From Amycolatopsis vancoresmycina (lineage in GTDB: Bacteria > Actinomycetota > Actinomycetes > Mycobacteriales > Pseudonocardiaceae): 64,000 nt of DNA. Of this stretch, positions 8,232-16,000 are shown piece by piece. Every line of letters begins with the position of its first letter. Positions within the stretch are counted from its first letter, which is position 1. The translations under genes were made by a program, and so were the position numbers. Where the stretch lies: positions 62,001 to 126,000 of the forward strand of contig NZ_JNYY01000009.1 in assembly GCF_000716785.1 (NCBI RefSeq). Reading direction: 5' to 3'. The notes under the pieces are model-generated. The model was not told the DNA's origin, searched no databases, and worked only from the letters and a program-made list of their open reading frames with translations.

Positions 8232-8313
8232 TGGTGCGTGTCGCGCGGCTGGCAGCCCCGGGGCCTCTGTGCGAGCGCTGGCCGACGAGGCGGCGCCACT
8301 ACGGCCGCACCTC

Positions 8314-8583
8314 TCAGCCGAGCTCGGCGGAAACGACCGCCGGCAGGGTGCGCAGCCGGTCGAGCAGGGCCTCGGTCTCGTCGGTGGCGAGCAGGACGGC
8401 GCAGACCATGCTGCTCTCGCGGACACCGTCCTTGATGTCGACGGAGAGTTCGTGCACGCGACGGCCTTCGAGGGCACCGACCAGCGCGGGAACCTCCCCC
8501 GCACCACCGACGAAGTAGGCGGCGATCCGGCGGCGCAGCAGCATGGCCGAGCGGGGTGCGGGAACGGCGAAGGAAGTGGACAT
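8314..8583 (-). CDS. Small ACT-domain protein
   Basis: 89 residues, ATG at 8583 preceded on its strand by GGGAGATC. After a short basic N-terminus, IAAYFVGGAGEVPALVGALEGRRVHELSVDIKDG and the following MVCAVLLATDETEALLDRLRTLPAVVSAEL form the beta-alpha-beta-beta-alpha-beta order of an ACT domain like that of the acetolactate synthase small subunit. No enzyme domain is attached. Free ACT domains usually bind an amino acid and regulate a partner protein, but no partner is evident here. The last codons lie in the right copy of the 17-bp direct repeat. The upstream leader holds an 11-codon reading frame and a strong hairpin, so attenuation control is possible. Confidence 0.6.
   Translation of the reverse strand: MSTSFAVPAPRSAMLLRRRIAAYFVGGAGEVPALVGALEGRRVHELSVDIKDGVRESSMVCAVLLATDETEALLDRLRTLPAVVSAELG
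8316..8332. repeat. 17-bp direct repeat, right copy
   Basis: Identical to 5504-5520. Here it forms the last codons (Ala-Glu-Leu-Gly) of the ACT gene. The start points of the two copies are 2812 bp apart. Confidence 0.6.
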
Positions 8584-8654
8584 GGCGGATCTCCCGGAGT
8601 TCGAGAAGGGATGAGATCGGGGCCAGGTCCCGGAAAAGAGCGATCGCCGACGCA

Positions 8655-8709
8655 GCGCGCCGGCAACCTGGGTTCAGCCGGCGCGCCGGGTTACGAGTCG
8701 CCAGGACAT
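8655..8709 (-). promoter_or_regulatory. Leader of ACT gene: 11-codon ORF and GC hairpin
   Basis: On the minus strand an ATG at 8709 opens an 11-codon frame (MSWRLVTRRAG) ending at TGA 8674-8676. A hairpin with 10-bp arms GCGCGCCGGC (8655-8664) and GCCGGCGCGC (8677-8686), extended inside by AACC/GGTT, puts the stop codon in its loop side. A TAGCCT -10-like sequence lies just upstream. This could be a translational attenuator of the ACT gene. Confidence 0.35.
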
Positions 8710-8779
8710 CGGACGCAGCACGGCGACAGGCTAACACGACCCCGGAAGCCCGCGCACGGTTCGCTGGTCTCCCGCGGCC

Positions 8780-8823
8780 TCGTGAGTGGTAAGGCGAGTT
8801 CTAACTCGCCTTACCACTCACGA
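8780..8823. terminator. 21-bp perfect inverted repeat, copy 1 of a repeat family
   Basis: Arms of 21 bp (TCGTGAGTGGTAAGGCGAGTT and its exact complement) with a 2-nt loop CT, just downstream of the winged-helix gene's stop at 8841. It would fold into a very stable hairpin and probably ends that transcript. A nearly identical element occurs at 50395-50440, so it belongs to a dispersed family. Confidence 0.7.
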
Positions 8824-8840
8824 CAAGCTGCGGCAGGGCG

Positions 8841-9800
8841 TCAACTCGCGCGGATCAGGCTCAGGCCGAGCGGCGTCGGCTCGTGGATCTGCGACTTCCC
8901 CGACCGCGAGCTGCTGATCAGCCCGCTCGCCCGCAGCACCGACGCGTGCTGGCTCGCCGTCGCCGGGGAAATGCCCGTCAGGTCCGCCAGTTCGCTCGTG
9001 TTGCAGCGGGTCTTCGCGATCGTCACCAGCACCCGGGCCCGCGTGTGGCCGAGCAGCGCCGCCAGGGACGGGCCCGGCTCCGCGTCGCTGTCGAACCGCG
9101 GGTGGCTGATCGAATACACCAGGACCGGCGGCCGGTCCGGGTCCTTGTACGTCGTCGGCATGCCGTGCGCGAAGAACGCCGGGACCAGCCGCAACCCGCG
9201 GCCGTCCAGGTGCAGCTCCTGCTCGATCGGGAAGCGCACCCGCAGCACCGGCGGGGACCACGTGATGTCCGGGTGCAGCGTCGAGAGCAGCAGCTGCGGG
9301 CCGCCGCGGTCCAGGGCCGACTGCAGGCGGTGGCGGTCGTGGGCCACCGCCCGGCGCACCGACGGCCAGTCCGGGGCGACGCACTGGCGGTAGTAGTCGT
9401 GCAGGGCCGTGCCGAGGCGCCGCAGCTCGCGGGGCTCGCCGTCGGCGACGCGGCGCAGCCACACCGGGACGCGGGTGCCCTGCGCCGCCAGCTCGGCGAC
9501 GTCGGCGGCCAGCGCGCGCTCCGGCGTCTCCAGCAGCGCCGCGACACCCTCGTCGATGCTGCGGGCGCCGGCCGGGGTGAGGAAGTCCGGGCAGTAGCCG
9601 TACGGCGGGACCGCCGACATCACCAGCCGGCCGGACGCCGGGATCGCGGAGCGTGATCCCCGGCGCCAGCGGCCGAAGAACGGCTCACCCTCCGGCCGCC
9701 GGATCCGGTAGCTGCTCATCAGCAGCTCCCACATCGGGTCGGCGTCCCCGGCGATCGTCACCTTCGCCAGGTCCGCTTCCGTGAAGTGAACTTTCAACAC
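8841..9800 (-). CDS. ArsR-like winged-helix transcriptional regulator
   Basis: 319 residues if translation begins at GTG 9800 (MLKVHFTEADLAKV), the start with a good GGGAG site ten bases upstream. An ATG at 9878 would add 26 residues but lacks such a site. The C-terminal 80 residues (RARVLVTIAKTRCNTSELADLTGISPATASQHASVLRASGLI) form an ArsR-type winged helix in which the recognition helix is SPATASQHASVL. The N-terminal 230 residues resemble the DUF5937-type domain often fused to such helices in actinomycetes. No metal-binding cysteine pair is seen, so a ligand other than a metal is likely. It is transcribed away from the conservon, separated by a 304-bp promoter region. Confidence 0.75.
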   Translation of the reverse strand: MLKVHFTEADLAKVTIAGDADPMWELLMSSYRIRRPEGEPFFGRWRRGSRSAIPASGRLVMSAVPPYGYCPDFLTPAGARSIDEGVAALLETPERALAADVAELAAQGTRVPVWLRRVADGEPRELRRLGTALHDYYRQCVAPDWPSVRRAVAHDRHRLQSALDRGGPQLLLSTLHPDITWSPPVLRVRFPIEQELHLDGRGLRLVPAFFAHGMPTTYKDPDRPPVLVYSISHPRFDSDAEPGPSLAALLGHTRARVLVTIAKTRCNTSELADLTGISPATASQHASVLRASGLISSSRSGKSQIHEPTPLGLSLIRAS

Positions 9801-10104
9801 GCCGGGCGCACTCCCTTCCGGCCCGAGCGTATCCGCCGCCGCGCGGGCCGCGATCAAGGGTGGTCGGCGGAAATTCACGTACCCGGCCGTGAATCGGCGG
9901 CCGATTCCGGCTCGCCTTCACCCTCCGCAAGGGTAAAAAGCCGTGCGGTGGCAGTTCACGCTGTGTCGCTGGTGCGTACGGGGGAAACGGCGGGCGTTCC
10001 TTGACAGGACCGCGGTCGCCGGAGTTACGTCTCCGGCTGAATTCCGCGGAAAAGGAACCGGAAATCGTTCTCGGGCCACCGGTACGAATCGAGCCAAGCC
10101 ACCG
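9801..10104. promoter_or_regulatory. Divergent promoter region; conservon promoter at 10001-10029
   Basis: 304 bp between divergent genes. TTGACA at 10001-10006 is followed, after 18 bp, by TTACGT (10025-10030), a plausible sigma-70-type promoter pointing toward the conservon, which argues that translation starts at ATG 10105 and not at the earlier in-frame GTG 9943. Nothing else stands out. Confidence 0.5.
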
Positions 10105-12363
10105 ATGAAAGAAGACGAACCCCCAGCACGCCGTCCCGTCGCATCCTGGAATCCCGGCAGCTGGCGGTTGCGCACCAAGATCTCCGTCGTGCTGCTGCTG
10201 CCCGTCCTGGTCGCCCTGCTGCTGGCGGGCAGCCGGGTGCAGGGCGAGCTCGCCCGGGCGGGCGGGCTCAGCGCCGTCCGCGACCAAATGCCGGTTGTGC
10301 AAGGGATTGCCGAGCTCGGCGGGCTCGCCGACGACGAGATGATCCACGACGGTGGCGCCCCGCAGACCGCCGCCGTCGACGCGAAAGCCGCCGCCGTCCG
10401 GCACGACGCCGCCTTTTCGCAGCTCAGCCCGGAGCTGTCGCGGACATTGGAAGATCAGCTCGGTAAATTGGCCGACCTGCGGCAGCAGACCGGTTCACCG
10501 GCCGCGAAAACCGCGGCTTACCACGACTTCACCGTCGCGTTGAGCGAGGTGATCGGGGGTATCGCGGAGCAGGCCGGGAATGGCGATCTCGACGCTTCGG
10601 CAGGCATCGCCGTGACATTGGTGCAGCTGCGGTCCGATTTGGCTGGTCAGGAAGCGCTGTCGGGGCGGTCCGAAGCCACTTCGGTCACCGCCACCGAACG
10701 CGCCGCGGCCGAAGAAACCGTGCTCACCGGCCAGCTCCGCCGGGAGCTGCCCGCCGGCGCGGCGGCCGCCCGGTTCGCGGCGGCGACCAGCCCCGGCGCC
10801 GGCGGCCCCGAGGCGAGGCGGGCGGCGCTCGGCACCATCCTCGCCGAGCAGGTCAAGGCGCTCGCGGACGCGGTCGGCGCGCAGACCAACACCGCCCGCT
10901 CCGACGCGCTGCGCGACGCCGCGCTGGTGCTCGCGTCCCTGCTCGGCGCGCTCGCCGTCGCGCTGGCCGTGGCCCGGTCGGTGGTCGCCCCGATCCGGCG
11001 GCTGCACGCCGCCGCCGTCGACACCGCCCGCCGCCGCCTGCCCGGCACGATCGAACGCATCCGCGAGGGCGAAGACGTCGACTGGCGGGCGACCGCGCCG
11101 CTGCCGGTCGACTCCGAGGAGGAGATCGGGCAGCTCGCGCGGGCCTTCGACGACATGCACCGGCAGGCCGTGCGGCTGGCCGTCGGCGAGCAGGCCGAGA
11201 TGCGGATCCAGGTCAGCGAGATGTTCATGACGCTGTCCCGGCGCAGCCAGTCGCTGGTGGAGCTGCAGCTGTCGGTGATCGAGGACCTGGAAGCCGACGA
11301 GCAGGACCCGCAGCGGCTGGCCGAGCTGTTCCAGATCGACCACATCGCCACCCGGCTGCGGCGCAACGGCGAGAACCTGCAGGTCCTGGCGGGCGGGCGG
11401 CCGGTGCGCCGGGACGTCGGCCCGGTCGCGACGGTCGAGCTGCTGCGCGCCGCGACGTCGGAGGTCAAGGACTACCAGCGCGTCTCGCTCGGCAACGCGC
11501 CGCGCGGGTCGGTGCAGGCCGAGGCGGCCGCGGACGTCGTGCACATCCTCGCCGAGCTGCTGGAGAACGCCATCCGCTCGTCCCCGCCGGACGAGCGGGT
11601 GGTGCTCACCGCCGACCGCGGCTTCGACGGCGGCCTGCTGATCGAGGTCGTCGACGTCGGGCTCGGCATGACACGGGAGGACCTCGACGCGGCGAACGCC
11701 CGGCTGGCGGCCGGCGCCGCGGTGAGCCCGGAAACCACCCGCCGGATGGGCCTGTTCGTGGTCAGCAGGCTGGCCGCGTCCCACGGCATCACCGTCCGGC
11801 TGCGGCCCACGACCACGCGGACCGCGAGCGCCGGCATCACCGCCAGCGTGCACGTCCCGGGGGTGCTGATCCTGGTCGACCTGCCGCCCCGGGCGGTGCC
11901 GCTCGCGCTGGCCCCGGCGGTCAACGGCTCGGTCAACGGCTCGGTGAACGGCTCGGTGAACGGAACGGCCCGGCACGAGCTCGAGCCCCGGTGGCCCGCC
12001 GAAGAACCGCCGCCGGTGGACCCGCCGACGCCGATCTTCGACCAGATGCTGTCGCACTGGTTCGCCGAGACCCCGGCGAAGCCGGCGCGGCCCGGCGCCT
12101 GGGCGACCCCGGCCGACCAGGTCCGCCAGGCCGCGGAGGCCGCCGTCGGCACCCTCGACGGCGCCGAGTTCACCGACTGCGGGCTGCCGGCCCGCCAGCC
12201 CGGCGCCCAGCTCGCGCCGGGTGCCGTCGTCCCGCGCGCGCAGCAACCGCAGGACACGTCGTTCCGCGACCCGGCCGCGGTGCGGAACAACCTTTCCCGG
12301 CACTACAGCGGCATGCGCGCGGCCCGGCACCGGGTCGCGGGCGAGCCGGAGGCGGAGCAGTGA
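10105..12363 (+). CDS. cvnA: Conservon sensor kinase-like protein CvnA
   Basis: 752 residues from ATG 10105. A membrane segment (about 29-47, VVLLLPVLVALLLAG) is followed by an extracellular nitrate/nitrite-sensing-like helical domain, a second membrane segment (about 272-292) and a HAMP linker. A dimerisation helix contains LFQIDHIATRLRRNGENL (about 407-424), and a HATPase fold follows with ENAIRSSPP (N box) and VDVGLGM (G1 box). The C-terminal tail is a Pro-rich linker with the repeat (VNGS)x3-4. CvnA proteins open the conservon operons of Streptomyces and act with the CvnB-C-D proteins as a membrane-bound, G-protein-like signalling complex. The ligand is unknown. Confidence 0.88.
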   Translation: MKEDEPPARRPVASWNPGSWRLRTKISVVLLLPVLVALLLAGSRVQGELARAGGLSAVRDQMPVVQGIAELGGLADDEMIHDGGAPQTAAVDAKAAAVRHDAAFSQLSPELSRTLEDQLGKLADLRQQTGSPAAKTAAYHDFTVALSEVIGGIAEQAGNGDLDASAGIAVTLVQLRSDLAGQEALSGRSEATSVTATERAAAEETVLTGQLRRELPAGAAAARFAAATSPGAGGPEARRAALGTILAEQVKALADAVGAQTNTARSDALRDAALVLASLLGALAVALAVARSVVAPIRRLHAAAVDTARRRLPGTIERIREGEDVDWRATAPLPVDSEEEIGQLARAFDDMHRQAVRLAVGEQAEMRIQVSEMFMTLSRRSQSLVELQLSVIEDLEADEQDPQRLAELFQIDHIATRLRRNGENLQVLAGGRPVRRDVGPVATVELLRAATSEVKDYQRVSLGNAPRGSVQAEAAADVVHILAELLENAIRSSPPDERVVLTADRGFDGGLLIEVVDVGLGMTREDLDAANARLAAGAAVSPETTRRMGLFVVSRLAASHGITVRLRPTTTRTASAGITASVHVPGVLILVDLPPRAVPLALAPAVNGSVNGSVNGSVNGTARHELEPRWPAEEPPPVDPPTPIFDQMLSHWFAETPAKPARPGAWATPADQVRQAAEAAVGTLDGAEFTDCGLPARQPGAQLAPGAVVPRAQQPQDTSFRDPAAVRNNLSRHYSGMRAARHRVAGEPEAEQ

Positions 12364-12797
12364 TGAGCACCCGGCAGGAAGGAACACAAGTGGCCGAGGG
12401 GTCCCGGAACTGGCTGGTGTCGGCGTTCACCCAGGACGTGCCGGGCGTCGCGCACGCCGCGCTCGTCTCGGCGGACGGGCTGCTCGTGGCGGCGAACGAG
12501 ACCCTGCCGCGCGATCGCGCCGACCAGCTCTCCGCGATCGCGTCCGGCCTCGCCAGCCTCGCGCTCGGCACCGCGGACCTGTTCACCGCGGGCCGGGTCG
12601 TGCAGTCGGTGATCGAGATGGAGCAGGGTTTCCTGCTGCTGATGAACGTCGGCGACGGCTCGAACCTGGTGGTGCTGGCCAACCCGGGCTGCGACATCGG
12701 CCTGGTCGGCTACGAGATGACGTTGCTGGTCGACCGGGTCGGGAAGGTGGTCGAGACCCCGGCGCGGCCCGCGGCCTCCCCGGGAGCGGCCCGGTGA
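12363..12797 (+). CDS. cvnB: Roadblock/LC7 protein CvnB
   Basis: 144 residues, ATG 12363 overlapping the cvnA stop (TGATG). SRNWLVSAFTQDVPGVAHAALVSADGLLVAAN and the following IASGLASLALGTADLF are the typical roadblock/LC7 fold of CvnB, the conservon subunit related to MglB that regulates the CvnD GTPase. Length and order match other conservons. Coupled translation with its neighbours implies equimolar complex formation at the membrane next to CvnA. Confidence 0.92.
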   Translation: MSTRQEGTQVAEGSRNWLVSAFTQDVPGVAHAALVSADGLLVAANETLPRDRADQLSAIASGLASLALGTADLFTAGRVVQSVIEMEQGFLLLMNVGDGSNLVVLANPGCDIGLVGYEMTLLVDRVGKVVETPARPAASPGAAR

Positions 12798-13171
12798 CCG
12801 AAGGCCGGCGACGCGGAGGCGGGCGGCACGCGGCGTCGCTGGCCCGCCCCTACGCGTGGACCTCCGGGCGCACCCGGCCGAAGGTCGACCTGGCGGTGGA
12901 AGCCCTCGTGGAGACGACGGCGGAGGGCCGCACGGCGCCCTTCAGCCCGACCAACCCGCTGGCCGCGGTGACGCAGCTGTGCCTGCACCAGCGGTCGGTC
13001 GCGGAGGTGGCCGCCCACCTCGGCGTGCCGCTCGGGGTGGCCCGGGTGCTCATCGGCGACCTGCTCATCGCCGGCCAGGTGACGATCCGCGACACGCTCA
13101 CCGCGGACGCCTCCTGGGACGAACGGAACGACCTGCTCGAAAGGGTCCTCAGTGGACTACGTGCGCTCTGA
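12794..13171 (+). CDS. cvnC: DUF742 protein CvnC
   Basis: 125 residues from GTG 12794, overlapping the cvnB stop by 4 nt. SLARPYAWTSGRTRP and the VAEVAAHLGVPLGVARVLIGDLLIAGQVTI segment match DUF742, the CvnC subunit, whose second half looks like a winged helix. The role is unproven in the family. It is thought to link CvnB/D to the kinase. The C-terminus (DERNDLLERVLSGLRAL) overlaps the GTPase gene by 20 nt. Confidence 0.9.
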   Translation: MTEGRRRGGGRHAASLARPYAWTSGRTRPKVDLAVEALVETTAEGRTAPFSPTNPLAAVTQLCLHQRSVAEVAAHLGVPLGVARVLIGDLLIAGQVTIRDTLTADASWDERNDLLERVLSGLRAL

Positions 13172-13739
13172 CAACAGGATCACCTCGGCGAAGATCGTCG
13201 TGGCCGGGGGATTCGGGGCCGGCAAGACGACGTTCGTCGGTGCCGTCTCGGAAATCGACCCGCTGCGGACCGAAGCGCTCATGACGAGCGCGGCCGTCGG
13301 CGTGGACCGGACCGAAGCGGTACCGGGGAAGTTCGCCACCACGGTGGCGATGGACTTCGGCAGGCTCACCCTCGCCGACGACCTCATCCTCTACGTCTTC
13401 GGCACGCCGGGCCAGCACCGGTTCTGGTTCATGTGGGACGACCTCGTCTGCGGTGCGGTGGCGGCGATCGTCCTGGTGGACACCCGCCGGCTGGCGGACT
13501 CCTTCGCCTCGATCGACTTCTTCGAGTCGCGCGGCCTGCCGTTCCTGGTGGCCATCAACCAGTTCCAGGACACCCGCCAGCACGGGCCGGAGCAGGTGCG
13601 CGAGGCACTGAAGATCCCGGCGGCGGTGGAGGTCGTCACGTGCGACGCGCGCTCGCCGGAGTCGACGAAGCACATCCTCATCGCCGCGGCCGAGCACGCG
13701 CTCGCCGAGCACCACGCGCCCAGAACACGGAAAGCCTGA
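13152..13739 (+). CDS. cvnD: Conservon small GTPase CvnD
   Basis: 195 residues from GTG 13152, within the end of cvnC. Walker A is GGFGAGKTTFVG (P-loop, about 19-30), switch/Walker B region FGTPGQHRFWFMW, and the NKxD position reads AINQFQ, as in the MglA-like CvnD proteins of conservons that deviate from classic Ras NKxD. It binds and probably hydrolyses GTP and relays the CvnA/CvnB signal. The gene closes the canonical four-gene conservon; 12 bp later comes an MHYT sensor gene in the same direction. Confidence 0.92.
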   Translation: MDYVRSDNRITSAKIVVAGGFGAGKTTFVGAVSEIDPLRTEALMTSAAVGVDRTEAVPGKFATTVAMDFGRLTLADDLILYVFGTPGQHRFWFMWDDLVCGAVAAIVLVDTRRLADSFASIDFFESRGLPFLVAINQFQDTRQHGPEQVREALKIPAAVEVVTCDARSPESTKHILIAAAEHALAEHHAPRTRKA

Positions 13740-13751
13740 AGGAGCCCGGAA

Positions 13752-14516
13752 ATGCCCATGGACCACCAAGATTTCGCGATGGGCAACTGGCTCGTCGTGC
13801 TCGCCTACCTCACCTCGGTGGTGGGCTGTGCCCTCGGCCTGGCCTGCACGCTGCAGGCGCGCTCCACCGACAGCCCGCGCGCCCGGCTGACCTGGCTCGT
13901 GCTGGCGGCGGTGTCGATCGGCGGCGTCGGCATCTGGGTCATGCACTTCATCGCCATGCTCGGGTTTTCCACGCCCGGCCTGCCGGTGCGGTACGACATC
14001 CTGCGGACGGCGCTGTCGGCGGTCCTGTCGGTGGTGGCCGTGTTCTGCGGGCTGCTGGTGTTCGGCGTCCGCAACCGGTTCGCGTGGAAGCGGCTGCTGC
14101 TCGGCGGCCTGCTGACCGGGCTCGCGGTGGCCGTCATGCACTACACGGGGATGTGGGCGGTCCAGATCAAGGGCACGATCGGCTACGACCCGGTGACGGT
14201 GGTGCTCTCGGTGGTCATCGCCGTCGTCGCGGCCACGGCGGCGCTGTGGTTCACGGTCGGGCTGGACAAGCTCCTGCCGCGCCTGGCGGCCGGCCTGGTG
14301 ATGGGGGCGGCGGTGACGGGCATGCACTACACGGGCATGGCGGCGGTGCGCCTGCACCTGGACCCGGCGGCGCCCGACCCGTCCGGCACGGAGGTGTTCT
14401 CGTTCCTGTTCCCGGTGTTCGTGCTCGCGGCGCTGGCGATGGCGGTGCCGATCTGCGCGGTGCTGATGGCGACGTCGAGTTCGGAGGCGCCCCGGCACAC
14501 GACGCTGGTGCCCTAG
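13752..14516 (+). CDS. MHYT-domain integral membrane sensor
   Basis: 254 residues, ATG 13752 after GGAGCCCGGAA. About seven membrane helices carry three repeats of the motif: VMHFIAM (about 62-68), VMHYTGM (about 128-134) and GMHYTGM (about 193-199), the hallmark of the MHYT domain, proposed to bind copper and sense oxygen, CO or NO. No cytoplasmic output domain follows, so a partner must carry the signal. The 12-bp spacing from cvnD suggests that the conservon is that partner, which is inference. It ends in a CTAG shared with the stop of the convergent thioesterase gene. Confidence 0.88.
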   Translation: MPMDHQDFAMGNWLVVLAYLTSVVGCALGLACTLQARSTDSPRARLTWLVLAAVSIGGVGIWVMHFIAMLGFSTPGLPVRYDILRTALSAVLSVVAVFCGLLVFGVRNRFAWKRLLLGGLLTGLAVAVMHYTGMWAVQIKGTIGYDPVTVVLSVVIAVVAATAALWFTVGLDKLLPRLAAGLVMGAAVTGMHYTGMAAVRLHLDPAAPDPSGTEVFSFLFPVFVLAALAMAVPICAVLMATSSSEAPRHTTLVP

Positions 14517-15142
14517 TCCCCGGCGGCCACGGGGAACCGGTCGGCGCTGAAGTGGACGAGGATCGCCGTCGCCGTGGCGCAGACGAGGTCGCCCGCCTTG
14601 AGCTCGGCGGCGGCGTGGAGCTTGCGGCCGTCGCGGCGGACCAGGCGGCCTTCCGCGGTGAGCGGCACCGCGTACGGCGTCCCGTGGTGGTAGTCGACGG
14701 TCAGGGACGCCGTCATCCCGGGAAACCCGGCGGCCGCGGTCGCGCGGCCCAGCACGTGGTCCAGCACGGCGGCCACCCAGCCGCCGTGCACCCGGCCGGG
14801 CGGTCCTTCGTGCGCGGCACCGAGGAGGACGTCGGCGCACACGGACGCCGGCCCGACGTGCACCCACGACAGCGGCGGGGCCAGCGGGTTCCCGGGCCCT
14901 TCGAGCGGGTTGTTGATGCTCAGGTGCCCGCCGCCTTCGAGCGCGGCGAGCAGCAGCGGCCTGGCGCCACCGGCGGCCCGCAGCGCCGCGGTGACGGCTT
15001 CGACCCGGCTCGCGGCGGCGGCGAGGTCGGCTTCGCCGTCGCGCACGCGGACGGAGGCTTCGATCAGCTCGCGGATCCGGTCGCCGAGCAGCGCCCGCCC
15101 CGGTGGCACGCCGTCGACGACCGGAAACGGGTTTTCGGACAT
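14513..15142 (-). CDS. Hotdog-fold (PaaI-like) thioesterase
   Basis: 209 residues. The C-terminal 130 residues hold the hotdog pattern GPPGRVHGGWVAAVLDHVLGRA, with HGG at the helix start as in PaaI/thioesterase 4HB-CoA families, then TASLTVDYHHGTPYAVPLTAEGRLVRRDGRKLHAAAEL. The N-terminal 80 residues are helical and less conserved. It likely hydrolyses an acyl- or aryl-CoA. A KstR-type box 26 bp upstream of the start suggests control by a steroid-catabolism repressor. The SDR gene lies just upstream on the same strand. It overlaps the MHYT gene by 4 nt tail to tail. Confidence 0.8.
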   Translation of the reverse strand: MSENPFPVVDGVPPGRALLGDRIRELIEASVRVRDGEADLAAAASRVEAVTAALRAAGGARPLLLAALEGGGHLSINNPLEGPGNPLAPPLSWVHVGPASVCADVLLGAAHEGPPGRVHGGWVAAVLDHVLGRATAAAGFPGMTASLTVDYHHGTPYAVPLTAEGRLVRRDGRKLHAAAELKAGDLVCATATAILVHFSADRFPVAAGD

Positions 15143-15167
15143 CGCGCGCTCCCCGGGGGCCCGGAAC

Positions 15168-15181
15168 TAGAACACGTTCCA
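15168..15181. promoter_or_regulatory. KstR-type operator candidate
   Basis: TAGAACACGTTCCA fits the published KstR motif TnnAACnnGTTnnA exactly. It lies 26 bp upstream of the thioesterase start codon, between that gene and the SDR stop. KstR is the TetR repressor of cholesterol/steroid degradation genes in mycobacteria and rhodococci. Confidence 0.55.
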
Positions 15182-15194
15182 GTCTAGCAGCCGG

Positions 15195-15953
15195 TCACCA
15201 GGTCGGGTGCGCCGTGACCCCGCCGTCGACGACCAGGTCGTGGCCGGTGATCCAGGACGCCAGCGGCGACGCCAGGAACACGCACGCGTTGCCGACGTCG
15301 GCCGGGGTCCCCAGCCGGCCCAGCGGCGCCGCGCGGTGCCAGCGTTCGACGCCTTCCGGCCAGTCCTCCGCCAGGCCCGCCCGCGAGATCAGGCCGGGTG
15401 ACACCGTGTTGACCCGGATCCCGCGCGGCCCGTACTCCAGCGCCGCGCCGCGGGCGTGCATCACCAGCGCCGCCTTGGCCGCGCTGTAGTGGACGTGCCC
15501 GGGCGCCGGCTGCCGGGCCTCGATCGACGCTATGTGCGTGACGCTCCCGCCGTCGCCCATCAGCCGCGCCGCGGCCTGGGTGCAGGAGAACGCGCTGGTC
15601 AGGGTGCTGTCCAGCATGGCGCGCCAGCTGTCCGCGGTCAGCTCGCCGAGGGCCTCGACCGGCTGGATCCCGGCGTTGTTGACCAGCGCGTCGAGCCGGC
15701 CGCCCCAGTCCGCGACGGCGTCGAGCAGGGCGTGGCAGGCCCGGTCGTCGGTGAGTTCGGCGGCGAACGCGCGGGCCCGCCCGCCCGCGGCCTCGATCGC
15801 CGCGACGACGTCGCCGGCCGCGCCGGGACGGCGGTGGTGCACCGCGACGGCCGCGCCCGCCGCGGCGAACCGGAGCGCGATCCCGCGGCCGACGCCGCCG
15901 GAAGCGCCGGTCACGCAGGCGACGGTGCCGCCGAGGTCGGGCAGGGAGCTCAC
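15195..15953 (-). CDS. Short-chain dehydrogenase/reductase
   Basis: 252 residues. Rossmann motif TGASGGVGRG (about 15-24), the NNAG motif at about 92-95 (LVNNAGIQ), catalytic Ser in HIASIEARQ, and YSAAK (Tyr-x-x-x-Lys) followed by the classical RVNTVSPG. The C-terminal ITGHDLVVDGG is typical of classical SDRs such as FabG-like enzymes and 3-hydroxyacyl or steroid dehydrogenases. His in AVHHRRPG after beta-2 suggests NADP(H) preference because of the following Arg pair. Substrate is not deducible; the downstream thioesterase and KstR-like box hint at CoA-thioester or steroid metabolism. Confidence 0.85.
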   Translation of the reverse strand: MSSLPDLGGTVACVTGASGGVGRGIALRFAAAGAAVAVHHRRPGAAGDVVAAIEAAGGRARAFAAELTDDRACHALLDAVADWGGRLDALVNNAGIQPVEALGELTADSWRAMLDSTLTSAFSCTQAAARLMGDGGSVTHIASIEARQPAPGHVHYSAAKAALVMHARGAALEYGPRGIRVNTVSPGLISRAGLAEDWPEGVERWHRAAPLGRLGTPADVGNACVFLASPLASWITGHDLVVDGGVTAHPTW

Positions 15954-16000
15954 CGCGCCGAGCGTAGCTGCGCGTCCCGGTCCGCCGTAGGTTGAGGGGC

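Noticed and set aside
9943..10104. Earlier GTG start for cvnA at 9943
   Set aside because: It would place the likely TTGACA promoter inside the coding region and add residues without family similarity.
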